64,000 nucleotides of DNA, taken from the NCBI RefSeq assembly GCF_002127325.2, contig NC_035435.2:125648526-125712525 (forward strand), written 5' to 3'. The notes under the pieces were generated by a model, which had not been told where the DNA came from, searched no databases, and saw only the letters and a program-made list of their open reading frames with translations. Below are positions 20,005 through 32,285 of the stretch, one piece after another (position 1 is the stretch's first letter; every line of letters begins with the position of its first letter). This DNA comes from Helianthus annuus (Eukaryota > Streptophyta > Magnoliopsida > Asterales > Asteraceae). The position numbers were made by a program, and so were the translations under genes.

Positions 20005-21163
20005 TACATTTGTAAGTGCTGAACAGAATCAAGATCCTCCAGTTGTGATTGAGGATGCTGATTCTTCTGATGATGAATCTGATGATACTGTCCCAGCAAA
20101 ATCTGATGCGGTAGCCAAAAATGAGGACATACCTCTCGAGAATCACATTCTATGTGATCCCACTGCAGAACCCGCTAAGACTGTTGCAATCTAGTCCTCA
20201 TCTGCAGAAGAGCCGGAGAGTGTGAATTTGCTGTACACTCTAGTTGGTGATGATAAAATTTACTCAGACAAAGATTTTCCCATTAAGAATGTTAATCAAT
20301 CCTTAATCTGTAAAGTCTTTGAAAATTCGACAAGTAAGTTCTTGGGAAAGACAGGACCACGTGTTACAGTTACACAGTGTCCTCCTATTCCAAAGGCTGA
20401 AATTCGAAAACAATTTGGCAACAAGAAATTACCAACAGTGCCAAAACAGCAAAATCACACCAAGCCCAAAGGAAAATCACCGGCTCAAGCCCAAAAGAAG
20501 CCGAATCAAAAGAAGAAGAAAAACGTTAACTTTGTGAAATCGATGGGAACGGATAAAATTGAGACTTTTGAAAACAAATCTAACTTAGATTTTGTCAAGA
20601 AAGCCATTATACAGAAAAGGAATGAACCAAGCAGTTCAAAGCCTAGTACCTCGAGTTCACAAAGTTCAACATCATCGGCTAAGCAATCACATGATACTTC
20701 GGGGTTTGTAGAACGAAGATCATGTTTTGAGTGTGGAACCATTGGACATGTAATTAGAAATTGTCCATATCTTCATAAGCAAAAAGAAAAGGTAGATGTT
20801 CCCCGTGACCACAATGATCGTAAGCGATCTGTTTCTGTAAAACAAGATCCCCGCCTTGCAAAAGAAAGGGAGAAGAAACAGAAACGCCAACAGGTCAAGA
20901 AGATTGAAAAAGCAATTAAAACTGATGTGGTTCAAAAACAATCTGTTGCTGTAAAACCAGAAAATTCTAAAACTTCAAACAATCAAGAAGTTAAAGTTTT
21001 AAAGAAAGACACTGGTAAAACAAAACAGACCTGGAAACCAAAATCGGTTACTGAATCAGGGGGACCATCACAATTCACCAACCATCAAAGACAAGAGGTT
21101 ATTGTCATTGATGAAAATGGAAGACCCAAGACCACAATGGCTTGGGTCCCCATCTCCAACTAA
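20005..21163 (+). pseudogene. gag: Element A gag, C-terminal part (one stop codon)
   Basis: Continuation of the A gag after nested B; removing B and one GCAGA restores the phase. It matches the B gag C-terminal third: acidic segment, the word NLLYTLVGDDKIYSD, KAEIRKQFGN, the second zinc knuckle CFECGTIGHVIRNC, a basic tail, and an end at WVPISN. An in-frame TAG interrupts it at 20192-20194. Together with the frameshift upstream and the B insertion, no complete Gag can be made from A. Confidence 0.9.
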
Positions 21164-21178
21164 TTCATTTGAGTTCAT

Positions 21179-24100
21179 GTGCAGGGTGTTCCAGGAGGAA
21201 CTGTCAGTAGTCATTGGATTGTTGATAGTGGGGCATCCAGGCACATGACAGGCGACATGAAGCTTCTCTACGACGTTAAATCTATTAGAGGAGGTTATGT
21301 TGCTTTTGCTGGAGATAAAGGTGGATATATAACGGGTGAAGGAATGATATCCAACGGGATTGTCAGCTTTGACAAGATCAACTTTGTGCAACAACTTGAT
21401 CACAATCTTCTTAGTGTTTCTCAAATCTGTGACAAGCAATTTTCAGTACACTTTGATGCTAATGGATGTTATGTGCTGAAGCCGGGCTTCAAAATTCCAA
21501 AAGAATGGATTCTCTTGTCAGCTCCAAGGATAAATGATTTGTACGTCCTTGATATGAACCAAGCAATTACTACGTCTGCACAAGCAACTTGTTTCGTTTC
21601 CAAAGCCACAGAAAAAGACACTATCTCTTGGCACAGACGAATGGGTCACATTCACTTACGCAAAATGAATCATTTGGTATCAAATGAATTGGTGAATGGT
21701 GTTCCTCTCAAAAATTTCCATCTTCAAGACGTCTGTGTTTCATGCCAGAAAGGAAAGCAAACGAAGAAGAAGCATCCTACAAAGAAGATCAACACGGTGG
21801 CAGTTCCTCTTGAACGTTTGCACATGGATTTGTTCGGTCCTGTCAAGCACAAGAGTATTCGGGGTGATCAATACTGCCTCGTGATTACTGATGATTATTC
21901 AAGATTTTCTTGGGTAGCGTTCATGGCACACAAGAGTGAAACCTTTGGTATTATCAAAAACTTGATCATTCAGATTGAGAATTTGTATAAGTTGAAGGTT
22001 AGGCGGATACGTAGCGACAATGGTACTGAATTTAAAAATCATTCCATGACAGAGTTTTGCACTTCAAAGGGTATTCTTCATGAGTTTAGTGCAGCTTATA
22101 CTCCTCAACAGAATGGTGTCGCTGAACGTAAGAACCGCACATTGATCGAGACTGCTAGGACAATGTTGGTAGAGTCGCAGCTACCCATTCCATTCTGGAC
22201 TGAAGCTGTGGCCTCTGCATGTTACACATTGAACCGAGTCCTTACAGTCAAAAGGCACAACAAGACCTGCTTTGAGCTTCTTCAAAAACGGAAACCAGAT
22301 TTGTCTTATCTAGAACCGTTTGGAGCTCCATGCACAATCATCGATCCTAATGGAAAGTTTGGGGCAAAAGCAATTGATGGATACTTTCTTGGGTATGCCA
22401 CCCCTAACTTACGAGTCTGGAATCTAGAGACTAAAAGGGTCGAGGAATGGTCTGAGGTCAGAGTACAAAGGCACACTTTGCCAGTCAAAAATCCGGGTCA
22501 ACCTTGGATGTTTGAGTACGATGACTTCTTCAATTCGATCAATGTTGAAGCCGTTGAAGAAAATGCTGCGGCTAGGATGTTTTTCGAGAGTGACAATGCA
22601 ACAGTTTCACCGGTGGTTCGTCCAATTCTTGTTAATCAAGAACCATCTTCTTCGGTGAATAATAATACTCTCAACAATGAGGATTTTCATGATGCAAACG
22701 AATTGAACGAATCTTCAGAGGATGATGAATTTGTAGATGCAGATCAAGAAGCCCCAACAACAGCAGTTCATGGTACTTCAGAGGGTACTCCTCCAGTGGA
22801 TGCCCATAGAACAGCTGAGGCTACTGCATCATCCTCTTCGTCAATTCCGGGCCTTGATTTGGTTGTTGATCTTAATCTCAACAACCTGGGTATAAATATT
22901 CCAGTTCCAGATAATCCAGAAACAAGGATTCATAATACCCATCCTCAACAAAACATCATTGGAAATGTGCAAAGTGGCGTTCAAACAAGAAACATGTTGC
23001 GAAACAACAACAATGCAGGCTTGTATGCAGCTATTCGAGAATCCGGGCAACAAAACGATTGGTCCTTCGCGTGTTATGTCTCACAGGAAGAACCAAGAAC
23101 GTGGAAAGAAGCCTTGAAAGACAACGCTTGGGTTGAAGCAATGCAGGAAGAACTGCAACAATTCCAGAAGCTGGGTGTCTGGAAACTCGTAGAGAAACCT
23201 GCTGGATACAAGAAGATTGGTACCCGTTGGGTTTTCAAATGCAAAAAGGATGACCGCGGAGTTGTTATCCGAAACAAAGCACGTTTAGTCGTTCAAAGTT
23301 TTCGTCAGATTGAAGGGATCGACTACAACGAAGTCTATGCACCTGTTGCACGTCTCGAAGCAATTCGAATCTTTCTAGCCTATGCGTCCTTCAAAGGATT
23401 CAAGGTTTATCAGATGGACGTGAAAAGTGCATTTTTACATGGTGTGGTTGAAGAAGAGGTATACGTCGAACAGCCTCCAGGTTTTGAAGATCCTATCCAT
23501 CCCGATCGGGTTTGGTTGCTCAACAAAGCTCTTTATGGTCTTCATCAAGCACCGCGAGCTTGGTATGCAACCTTATCACACTATCTGCTGGAGAACGGTT
23601 TTCGAAGAGGTCTTATCGACTGTACTCTTTTCATCAAAGAACAAGATGGAGATCTTCTTCTGGTACAGGTATACGTTGATGATATTATTTTTGGTTCTAC
23701 TAATGATGTCTTGTGTAGGGAATTCGAGCGCATTATGCAGGATAAATTCGAGATGAGTGCTATGGGAGAAATGACCTTCTTCTTGGGCCTACAAGTACAA
23801 CAAACAGAGTCTGGGATATTCATCCATTAGACTAAATATGTTGGTGACATCTTGAGCCGGTTCCAGATGTCTGATGCAACGCCCATTGGTACCCCATTGC
23901 CAACAAATCACGGAATTACTCCTGACTTGAAGGGTGAAGCTGTTAGCTCCTCAAACTATCGCGCAATGATCGGATCTCTTATGTACCTCACAGCATCAAG
24001 GCCAGACATAATGTACCCAACGTGCCTGCTTGCCAGATATCAAGTTAACCCGAAGGCCTCACATCTTGCTGCTGTTAAAAGGATTTTTCGTTATTTGAAG

Positions 24101-24619
24101 GCGTACCCTGACACCGGTCTGTGGTACCCTAGGGATAATAACTTCGAATTGGTAGCTTTCAGTGATTCTGATTTTGGCGGATGCAAAATCGACGGTAAAT
24201 CCACAACGGCTGGATGTCAGTTCTTAGGAAATCGCCTAGTCACATGGCAGTGCAAGAAGCAGACGTGTGTCGCTACATCAACATGCGAAGCTGAATACAT
24301 TGCTGCCTCAAGTTGTTGCTCCCAAGTTCTTTGGATCCAACAACAAATGCGGGACTACGGTTTTGAATTCCTAACTACTCCTATTTACGTTGATAATTCT
24401 GCTGCTTTAGATATCACTAGAAATCCTGTGCAGCACTCAAAGACCAAACACATCGAAATCAAATATCACTTCATACGTGATTGCTTTGAGAAAAGGCTAA
24501 TCGATGTTGTTAAGGTCCACACCGATGACCAACGTGCCGACTTATTTACCAAAGCTTTTGACAAATCTAGATTTGACTTCTTATTATTGGTAAACGGCAT
24601 TAAGGTCAAGCAAGAGTAA
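21179..24619 (+). pseudogene. pol: Element A pol, one internal stop codon
   Basis: Close relative of B pol with the same domains: [10 protein letters not shown] protease, [12 protein letters not shown], integrase with [10 protein letters not shown] and NGVAERKNR, reverse transcriptase with [11 protein letters not shown] and [11 protein letters not shown], then RNase H with [14 protein letters not shown]. The frame opens at GTG just after CATGTGCAG, and an in-phase TGA lies three codons upstream. It is broken once by TAG at 23828-23830, after the RT catalytic core, where B has a glutamine codon; the frame continues unaltered to 24619. A single C-to-T change would explain it. Confidence 0.93.
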
Positions 24620-26508
24620 AAACCAACATCGGAAAATCATTTTTGTAAATATCTTTGTGTTTTAAATTTCTCTTAGTTTATTGATTTTAGGGGGAGTAAA
24701 TCCAAATATCTGAAAATCCAAAAACATCGAAAAATTTCAAAAACACAAAAACAATAGAAAAGCAAAAATGAGTTTCCGGGGGAGCAAAAGAGAAAATGAT
24801 AGTACATCAGTGGTCTATCCAAACCTCTTTAAACCTTAAATGAAAAACGATAAGCAGCTCTATATAAGATGTATCGGTAGGCTCACAATCATTTTAAAGT
24901 GTGCAGGGTGATATAAATCTTAAACTGACTGAAGATCAGGTGGGAACCATTCATTGGCATATGGTCTTAGTACCGAAATTTCGTTTGATAGATTGCCGAG
25001 GTTCTGAGATATTCGGTCTTTTTGCTGCTTATCATCTGGGTATCATGGTTGTATCTTTTACCGAAAAATAACGGGGACGCAAGTCTAGATCTTCCATGAT
25101 ACTATACATACGTGTACATATTACATACTGCATTCGACCTCAATAAGTGATAAACAATCACATGTCCAAATCAAATAAGTGATAAAATATCACATTTATC
25201 CGGGTGTCAAGTTCGTCTCTCTGCTGTACGAAAGTACTGACCTGTTCACGGACTTGCACCTGTGCCCTCATGCATATGAAAATCAAGTTCCTCATCAATA
25301 AGTGATTATATCACATAGGGCTTGTTTTTAAATCAAAATAAGTGAGTATCTCACAGCTTATACGGTCAAACAGATGATAATCGGTATACTCACCGGTAAG
25401 ATGAATTCTCGTGCATACCTTGATACGGGAATGTGTCATGATGTGGATGAACACCGGTCGGTAAGTATAAATCATACCTTAACGTATCCCCTCGCCATGA
25501 TTACATCTGATAAGTTGAGCTTAAGTGGACAACAATACCGATAATTGTTATAGGATGCTTATCTTAATGTTAACTAACTGAACAACAAGAGTGTTTTGGC
25601 ATGACCGTACACTGATATGATTCTCTTACCCTCGAAACTTGCAAAAAGAATGTCTGTATATATTTATTTACTGCTTAACTTTTATTGTTTTTCTTTTAAA
25701 CAGTTTCGTCGTTTGGTGCATATCAGCACGACATTAGCGGTGATGTCGTTTGATAACACTCAAAGGATTTTAAATTGTTGTCTTTTAATTTCAAAAAAAC
25801 CAAAAAGATTTTAGGTGAGTTTTAATATAAACTTTATAAAAGCCAAAAAGATTTTATTTCTACTTTATTTTCGATCGTACGATGTTGGAGCTCGAGTCTT
25901 CGTTACCTGAAACCTGAACGAAAACCGAACTGACTAAATCTTCATAAACGGTCAAAATTTGCAAGTTTTGAAAGTTAAACTAAAATTGACAAATTTATTA
26001 AACTTTCAAACTGTCGGACGGTGTTTGATAGTGACATGGTCATCAGTGTGTCATTTGTTTATGTTAACTATATTCCAAGCAGTTGTTCTCATTACGCGTT
26101 TAGATTTCTTGCATGTGCAGATTCTAAAGGCTAGGAGAACATGGTCGATGACAAGCTTCGGAATGAAGACACGACATGAAGGCACTCAAAAGATGAAGAT
26201 GATCGAGTTGCCGCTGGCCATCATCAACACCACAAGGATCTCACTTCATAAAGATCAAGTTTTTCACGAGCATAGCTCAAGGGGGAGCTTATGTTAAGGG
26301 GGAGTTTGTCAACACACTTCCTACATGATACGGGTAGTTTGTTGATACACTCTCTGCTTTCAATCCGTGAAGACTTTGAAGATCCTCCGACTTTGAAGAC
26401 TTGAAAGGACATCAGAGTTTTGAGAACTCGAAGACCAAAGACCATCGAAGTTCGAGACGAGTCTACAACTATAGAAGATAAAGACAAAGCTACAGCCAAG
26501 GGGGAGTT
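24620..26508 (+). other. Element A long 3' noncoding region
   Basis: Collinear with the 3' regions of B and C and without a convincing reading frame. It carries four GTGA...TCAC hairpins (25147-25161, 25179-25193, 25302-25314, 25342-25354), a GTATCATGG/CCATGATAC inverted pair, and several GGGGGAG runs (about 24689, 24777, 26281, 26298). Confidence 0.75.
26498..26508 (+). other. Element A polypurine tract
   Basis: AAGGGGGAGTT abuts the 3' LTR start TGTTGG. Two similar runs lie about 200 bp upstream. Confidence 0.8.
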
Positions 26509-27151
26509 TGTTGGTGCACTTGTGTCTGTACTTTGTCTGTATTCGGTCACGATGTAAACGATGTCCTTGTCAGTCTTGTAAGTTGACCAAGTCAACCGTC
26601 CTCCTGGTTTGACTCAGTCAACAGTTAGTAAATTTGATGTAAGTTGTCTGACTCGAAGGATGAGTGATCGAAGGATAATGTAGATCCTTCGATCAACTCG
26701 AAAGATATGCTTCGATTGATAGACCTCGAAGGATCATCCTTCGAGGTCCTTGTTGATCCTTCGAAAATATTGTATTCGAAAGATGATCCTTCGGACCATC
26801 TATCGGATCCTTCGGTCAGACCTGCTGTGTATGGGTATATATATACCCATGCAGTGTGTTGTGTTAGATAGATGCACACAGACAGAAAGATAGAGAGAGT
26901 TCTTGAGAGCATTCTGTCCGAAAACACACACACACACTTGAGAGTTTGCAATACATGTTTGTAAACATTGAGCTTGTAACCGAACCCTTCATTCGTATTA
27001 ATACAAGTAGTGTTAATCGGTGAACCTTGTGTGTTTATGTTTGTGCTTGTGCTTGTTTCATCCCGGTTTGCTTGCTAGCTTGGATTCCGCACTCGCTAGT
27101 GGGTTAGTATAACAAGGTTTAGGTTCGTCATCCTCCGACAAGGGACCTTCA
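26509..27151 (+). repeat. Element A 3' LTR
   Basis: 643 bp, TGTTGG to CCTTCA. It differs from the 5' LTR by about five substitutions and a 6-bp GTGCTT-type duplication. It is followed by the target duplication ACCTA. Confidence 0.95.
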
Positions 27152-28789
27152 ACCTATACGTTGCGTGTATAAACCATGGATCTCAGTGCCTAATAACCAA
27201 TCATTGCACAGAAAACAAGGTTTATATACGCTGTATATAGGTCTCTAAGCAGCGTATATAAACCATCTGAAAATTTGGGGTCATTTTGGTAGGTTTGAAG
27301 TATCAGTTTTTCACAAGGTTTATATACGTTGCGTAGCGACCTATACGTAGCGTATATAAAGATCTGAAAATGTCCTTTATACCATTGTGTTGAGGCTGCA
27401 CGAAGCCAAATACAAGGGTAGTTGTGTCATTTTTGTCTCATACGCTGCGTAGGGATCTATACGCAGCGTATATAAAGCTCCATTTTTGTATTTTTTGTGT
27501 ATTTCTTTGTTTATTTATAAATAAAAAGAAAATTATTTATAAAAAAAACAATATTATTGGTCATACAAATATAAATTATAAATATTAAAAATAATACAAA
27601 TATTATGAATTATAAAAATTAAAAATAATACAAATATTATGAATTATAAAAATAAAAAATAATACAAATATTATGAATTACAAGACCTACAGAGAACCTA
27701 TACGAGACTTACACTATACACTATATGATACGATACGATATAACACCCTATAGGCCTATAGGCGAGGTTTAGGTCCCGTATTGACCTCGTATAAGCCTAT
27801 AAGTGTGATAGCGTATCGTATCGTATCGTATGGGTGTAGTTTAGGTCTCGTATTGACATCGTAGCCTATAAGTGTGATATCGTATCGTATAGGTGTAGTA
27901 TAGGTCACGTATTGACCTCGTATAAGCTTATAAGTGTGATATCGTATCGTATAGGTGTGGTATAGGTCTCGTATTGTCCTCGTATAAGCCTATAAGTGTG
28001 ATATCGTATCGTATAGTTGTAGTATAGGTCACATATTGACCTCGTATAAGCCTATAAGTGTGATATCGTATCGTATAGCGTAGTATATGTCCCGTATAAG
28101 CCTATAGGTGTGGTTTAGATCCCGTATAGGCCTATGGGTGTGGTTTAGTCCTCGTATAGGCCTATAGGTGTGGTTTAGGTCCCGTATAGGTCCTGTATAG
28201 GCCTATACGGGCCCTAACCCACACCTATAGGTCTATACAGGACCTATATGGGACCTAAACCACACCTATAGGCCTATACGGGACATATATACACCTATAG
28301 ACCTATACGGGTGTTATATCGTATCGTATAGTAGCCTATCGTGTTGCATCGTATCGTATCGTATCGTAACGTATCGTATCGTATAGTGTATAGTATAAGT
28401 CTCGTATAGGTTCCATGTAGGTCTTATATACGCCTATAGGCCTACACGGGACCTAAACCACACATATAGGCCTATACGGGACATATATACACCTATAGAC
28501 CTATACGGGTGTTATATCGTATCGTATAGTAGCGTATCGTGTTGAATCGTATCGTATAGTGTATAGTGTATAGTATAAGTCTCAGATAGGTGATGTATAT
28601 GCCTATAGGCCTATACGGGACATATACTACGCTATACGATACGATGTCACACTTATAGGCTTATACGAGGTCAATACGTGACATATACTACGCTATACGA
28701 TACGATATCACACTTATAGGCTTATACGAGGCCGATTCGTGACCTATACTACACCTATACGATTCGATATAACATTTATAAAAAAAACC

Positions 28790-29165
28790 TTCATATACGC
28801 TGCGTATAGGTCTATACGCAGCGTATATAAAGGGTCAAAAAGACCATTTAGCCCTTCATTTGGGGCTATACAAAGCCAAATGCAAGGGTAAAAATGTCTT
28901 TTGACCCTTTATATACGCTGCCTATGGGTCTATACGCAGCGTATAGTGTGAAAGACCATTTTACCCCTGCATTTGGGGCTATACGCAGCCATATACAAGG
29001 GTAAAATTGTCTTTTTGACACTTTATATACGCTGCGTATAGGTCTATAGGCAGCGTATATAAAGGGTAATTTTTATTTTTAACCACAAACTTGTGGTAAA
29101 AATATACTTTTTGACCCTTTATATACGCTGCGTATAGGCCTATACGCAGCGTATATAAAGGGTGA
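28790..29165. repeat. Palindrome cluster of S2
   Basis: Four units with core TATACGCTGCGTATAG and its reverse complement, near 28794, 28911, 29024 and 29119. The flanks ACCCTTTATA/TATAAAGGGT extend some of them to arms of about 25 bp. Sequence between units is shared with S1 and S3. Confidence 0.88.
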
Positions 29166-29889
29166 ATTTAAAAAAAAACATTTTTAAGTATCGTATCGTA
29201 TAGTATAAGTCTCGTATAAACCTCGTATAAGTCTCATATATGTCTTGTATCTGCCTATAGGCCTATACGTGACCTATACTATAGTGTCGTACCGTATCGT
29301 ATCGTATCGTATCGTATCATATCGCATCGTATAGTGTATATTATCATATCGTATCGTATAGTGTATAGTATAAGTCTCGTATAGGTTCCATGTAGGTCTT
29401 GTATATGCCTATAGGCCTACACGGGACCTAAACCACACCGATAGGCCTATACGGGACATATACACACCTATAGACCTATACGAGTGTTATATCGTATCGT
29501 ATAGTAGCGTATCGTGTTGCATCGTATTGTATAGTGTATAGTATAAGTCTCGTATAGGTGATGTATATGCCTATAGGCCTACACGGGACCTCAACCACAC
29601 CGATAGGCCTATACGGGACATATATACACCTATAGACCTATACGGGTATTATATCGTATCGTATAGTAGCGTATCGTGTTGCATCGTATTGTATAGTGTA
29701 TAGTATAAGTCTTGTATAGGTGATGTATATGCCTATAGGCCTACAGGACCTCAACCACACCTGTAGGCCTATACGGGACATATAAACACCTATAGACCTA
29801 TACGGGTGTTATATCGTATCGTATAGTAGCGTATCGTGTTGCATCGTATCGTATAGTGTAGTAGCGTATCGTGTTGCATCGTATCGTAT

Positions 29890-30470
29890 AATATATTGTA
29901 TTATTTACCAATAATATTGTTTTTTTATAAATAATTTTCTTTTTTAATTTTTATAATTCATCATAGTTGTATTATTTTTAATTTTTATAATTTATATTTG
30001 TATTATTTACCAACAATATTGTTTTTTATAAATAATTTTCTTTTTAAATTTTTATGATTAATAGTAGTTGTATTATTTTTAATTTTTATAATTTATATTT
30101 GTATTATTTACCAATAATATTGTTTTTTATAAATAATTTTCTTTTTTAATTTTTATAATTCATAATAGTTGTATTATTTTTAATTTTTATAATTTATATT
30201 TGTATTATTTACCAATAATATTGTTTTTTATAAATAATTTTCTTTTTTAAGTTTTATAATTAATAGTAGCTGTATTATTTTTAATTTTTATAATTTATAT
30301 TTGTATTATTTACCAATAATATTGTTTTTTTATAAATAAGTTTCTTTTTTAATTTTTATAATTCATAATAGTTGTATTATTTTTAATTTTTTTAATTTAT
30401 ATTTGTATTATTTACCAATAATATTGTTTTTTTATAAATAATTTTCTTTTTTTTATAAATAAACAAAGGA
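29890..30470. repeat. AT-rich ~102-bp tandem repeat of S2
   Basis: Same unit as 1757-2325, with the TTACCAATAATATTG landmark recurring about every 102 bp (one copy reads CCAACAATATTG). Confidence 0.85.
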
Positions 30471-31065
30471 ATACATAAAAAATACAAAAATTGAGCTTTA
30501 TATACGCTGCGTATAGGTCCGTACGCGGCGTATATAAACCCTTGTTTTCTGTGCAATGATTGCTGATAAGGCTCTGAAATCCATGGTTTATATACGCTGA
30601 GTATAGGTCTATACGCAGCGTATAGGGCTAACCCTATACGCTGCGTATAGACCTATACTCAGCGTAGGTAAACCCTATGTGTGCAAATAGGCAAACAGGG
30701 TGTGCAGATAGTTAGAGCCATTAATAAACATTTGTCCAACCTTTTCGTCTCGTAAAACTATGCTAACTAAAACAAGAAGCACTCTAGGAAAATATAGATT
30801 TGGTAGGCGCGGATCGACCTAGTTACATCTCTATGTTACATCATACTTACATTATACTCTATTATATCATATTAATTGAATTGTATCTTATCATATCATA
30901 TTAATATTAATTGGATTAGGATCAAATACAAAGGATCCTAATTATATCATATTCATTTTACTTTATTTAATATTTGTATCTAATTTTAATATGAGTAAGG
31001 TTAACATACAAAAAGCCTTATCATACATCACGTAGGAGACAATGGTAACCGTTGGATGAGGGGTA

Positions 31066-31130
31066 TAATCACGCATGGGACCACATAATCACGCATGGGA
31101 CCACATAATCACGCATGGGACTATAATCAC
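31066..31130. repeat. 20-bp tandem repeat, about three units
   Basis: AATCACGCATGGGACCACAT repeated with small changes. It lies in a stretch of about 220 bp that X3 lacks. Confidence 0.8.
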
Positions 31131-31370
31131 GCACGTTCTATGATAATAACGCACGTTATATTTTTTGTCATGTATGTTAATGTAGGTTAAGCCTTGAAGT
31201 ACATTATATTTTCCCTTTTAATATAAGGGTATATTAGTAAGTTACATAAATCATTAATTTGTATTTTTTTTCTCTTTATTAACTAGCTAAATTAAATTTG
31301 CAACTTCTTTTCAAAATATATACTTTTTCCAAATTAAAAAAAAAAACAACTTAATTTAAAATGTAGAATA

Positions 31371-31530
31371 AATTACTAGGTGTGTAGGATAAATTACGAG
31401 TTGTATAGGATATATCTCAAGGTGTGTAGGATAAATTTCAACTGTGTTGGATAAAATTTTATAATGTGTAAGATATATGTAGGAAAATTTTGATATGTGT
31501 AGGTTTTGTAGATTATATGTAGGATAATTA
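31371..31530. repeat. Degenerate ~22-bp minisatellite (GTGTAGGATAAATT)
   Basis: Six to seven loose units of GTGTAGGATAAATT plus a variable tail. The right edge, AGGATAATTAATAATTAATTG at about 31520-31540, is the empty site of element C in X3. Confidence 0.7.
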
Positions 31531-31760
31531 ATAATTAATTGACTAATAAACTAAAGAGAGAATAATTAATGATATAAGTTATAAATGAAATAGCATTTTA
31601 CTAATATGTCATTTTTTCTTTTCTTCTCACATTAAATTTATTCTCAAATGAATCTTCTCCATATATAGAATAGATATTATAGTTGTTGCAAAGAATATAA
31701 ATGGTATATTACAATTATTTTATTTAATTACAGCTTTTCCATTTATAAAGAATACCTAAT

Positions 31761-32067
31761 GCCAATGAGCTAGTGGTGGAATGGCTGGGGAAAGACTTGG
31801 TGTTCTTTATGACCCAGTTTCGACTCCCACTCTCTCTATTATATTTTGCGGCATCCAGGTGAAAGTCGAATACGGGTGGCGCCGGTTCGTCTTGGATCGA
31901 AGACCAGGTTTTACCGATTATTCCACTGTCGGCCATGTGGAGGTTGGGTTTCCACGCATCTGGGAAAGCAAAGGGGCCGGTGGAGGTCGATTAATCGACC
32001 TTGGCCATATTGTCCGATGTCACGGTGGTTGCCACGTCGTTTCTTGCCGTTTAAAAAATAATAATAA
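31761..32067 (+). mobile_element. tRNA-derived SINE
   Basis: About 307 bp flanked by 15-bp duplications TAAAGAATACCTAAT (31746-31760 and 32068-32082). The head has an A-box-like TGAGCTAGTGGTGGAATGG and, about 45 bp on, a B-box-like GTTTCGACTCC, i.e. an RNA polymerase III promoter. The tail ends in (AAT)n. Reading frames across it are incidental. The copy in X3 is at 52946-53260, so insertion predates the duplication. Confidence 0.75.
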
Positions 32068-32119
32068 TAAAGAATACCTAATATTTAATGATATTTTATT
32101 ATTGTTGTTTTTTTTTTCT

Positions 32120-32285
32120 TTGCTTTATTCACTCTATATATACGTGTTACCTTGATATGCTGCAGAATACCTAGCGCACAAAAGAAACCCTAGCCGCTTT
32201 TAAGATGTTGGCATCTTTTCCGGCGTCGTGCCTCCGGCTAATATACGAGACTCTCCTCCATCTGCGTTAGTTTAAGGTAATATGT
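32120..32285 (+). promoter_or_regulatory. Possible stranded promoter and first exon
   Basis: A TATA-like CTCTATATATACGTG (about 32128) is followed by AAACCCTAGCCGC, a common plant 5'-UTR word, then a 21-codon frame from ATG at about 32203 ending in TAG, and a donor-like TTAAGGTAATATG. It could be the 5' end of the gene whose fragments lie downstream. Evidence is weak; X3 has the same sequence at about 53315-53475. Confidence 0.3.

Larger units (their letters stand above)
4655..27151 (+). mobile_element. Element A: Ty1/copia LTR retrotransposon (SIRE-like), host of nested B
   Basis: Plus-strand copia element, 22.5 kb as found and about 11.2 kb after subtracting nested element B and its 5-bp duplication. 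LTRs of 637 and 643 bp bound it, and identical 5-bp target duplications ACCTA flank it (4650-4654, 27152-27156). The order is LTR, tRNA-Met PBS, leader, gag, pol, long 3' noncoding region, PPT, LTR. The RT word [11 protein letters not shown] and the overall size suggest the SIRE/Maximus lineage (inference). By eye the LTRs differ by about five substitutions and one 6-bp indel, so A is older than B and C. It is defective: gag carries a frameshift, the B insertion and a stop, and pol carries a stop. Confidence 0.95.
27157..30770. repeat. S2: composite palindromic block with inverted arms
   Basis: Continuation of the block begun at 4546. Modules: left-arm palindromes (27157-27480), AT-rich AATACAAATATTATGAATT units (27485-27680), GTATCGTATAG / CCTATACGGGAC repeats (27690-28775), a palindrome cluster (28790-29165), a second GTATCGTAT stretch (29175-29890), ~102-bp AT-rich tandem units (29890-30470) and right-arm palindromes (30490-30670). 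The left AT-rich part is the reverse complement of the right one. The spacer CAATCATTGCACAGAAAAC (left) is the reverse complement of the right-arm spacer, so the two ends are inverted copies. No coding capacity is seen. Confidence 0.85.

Noticed and set aside
31770..31835. tRNA gene
   Set aside because: A- and B-box-like words are present, but no cloverleaf can be completed, and the flanking 15-bp duplications and AAT tail mark a SINE.
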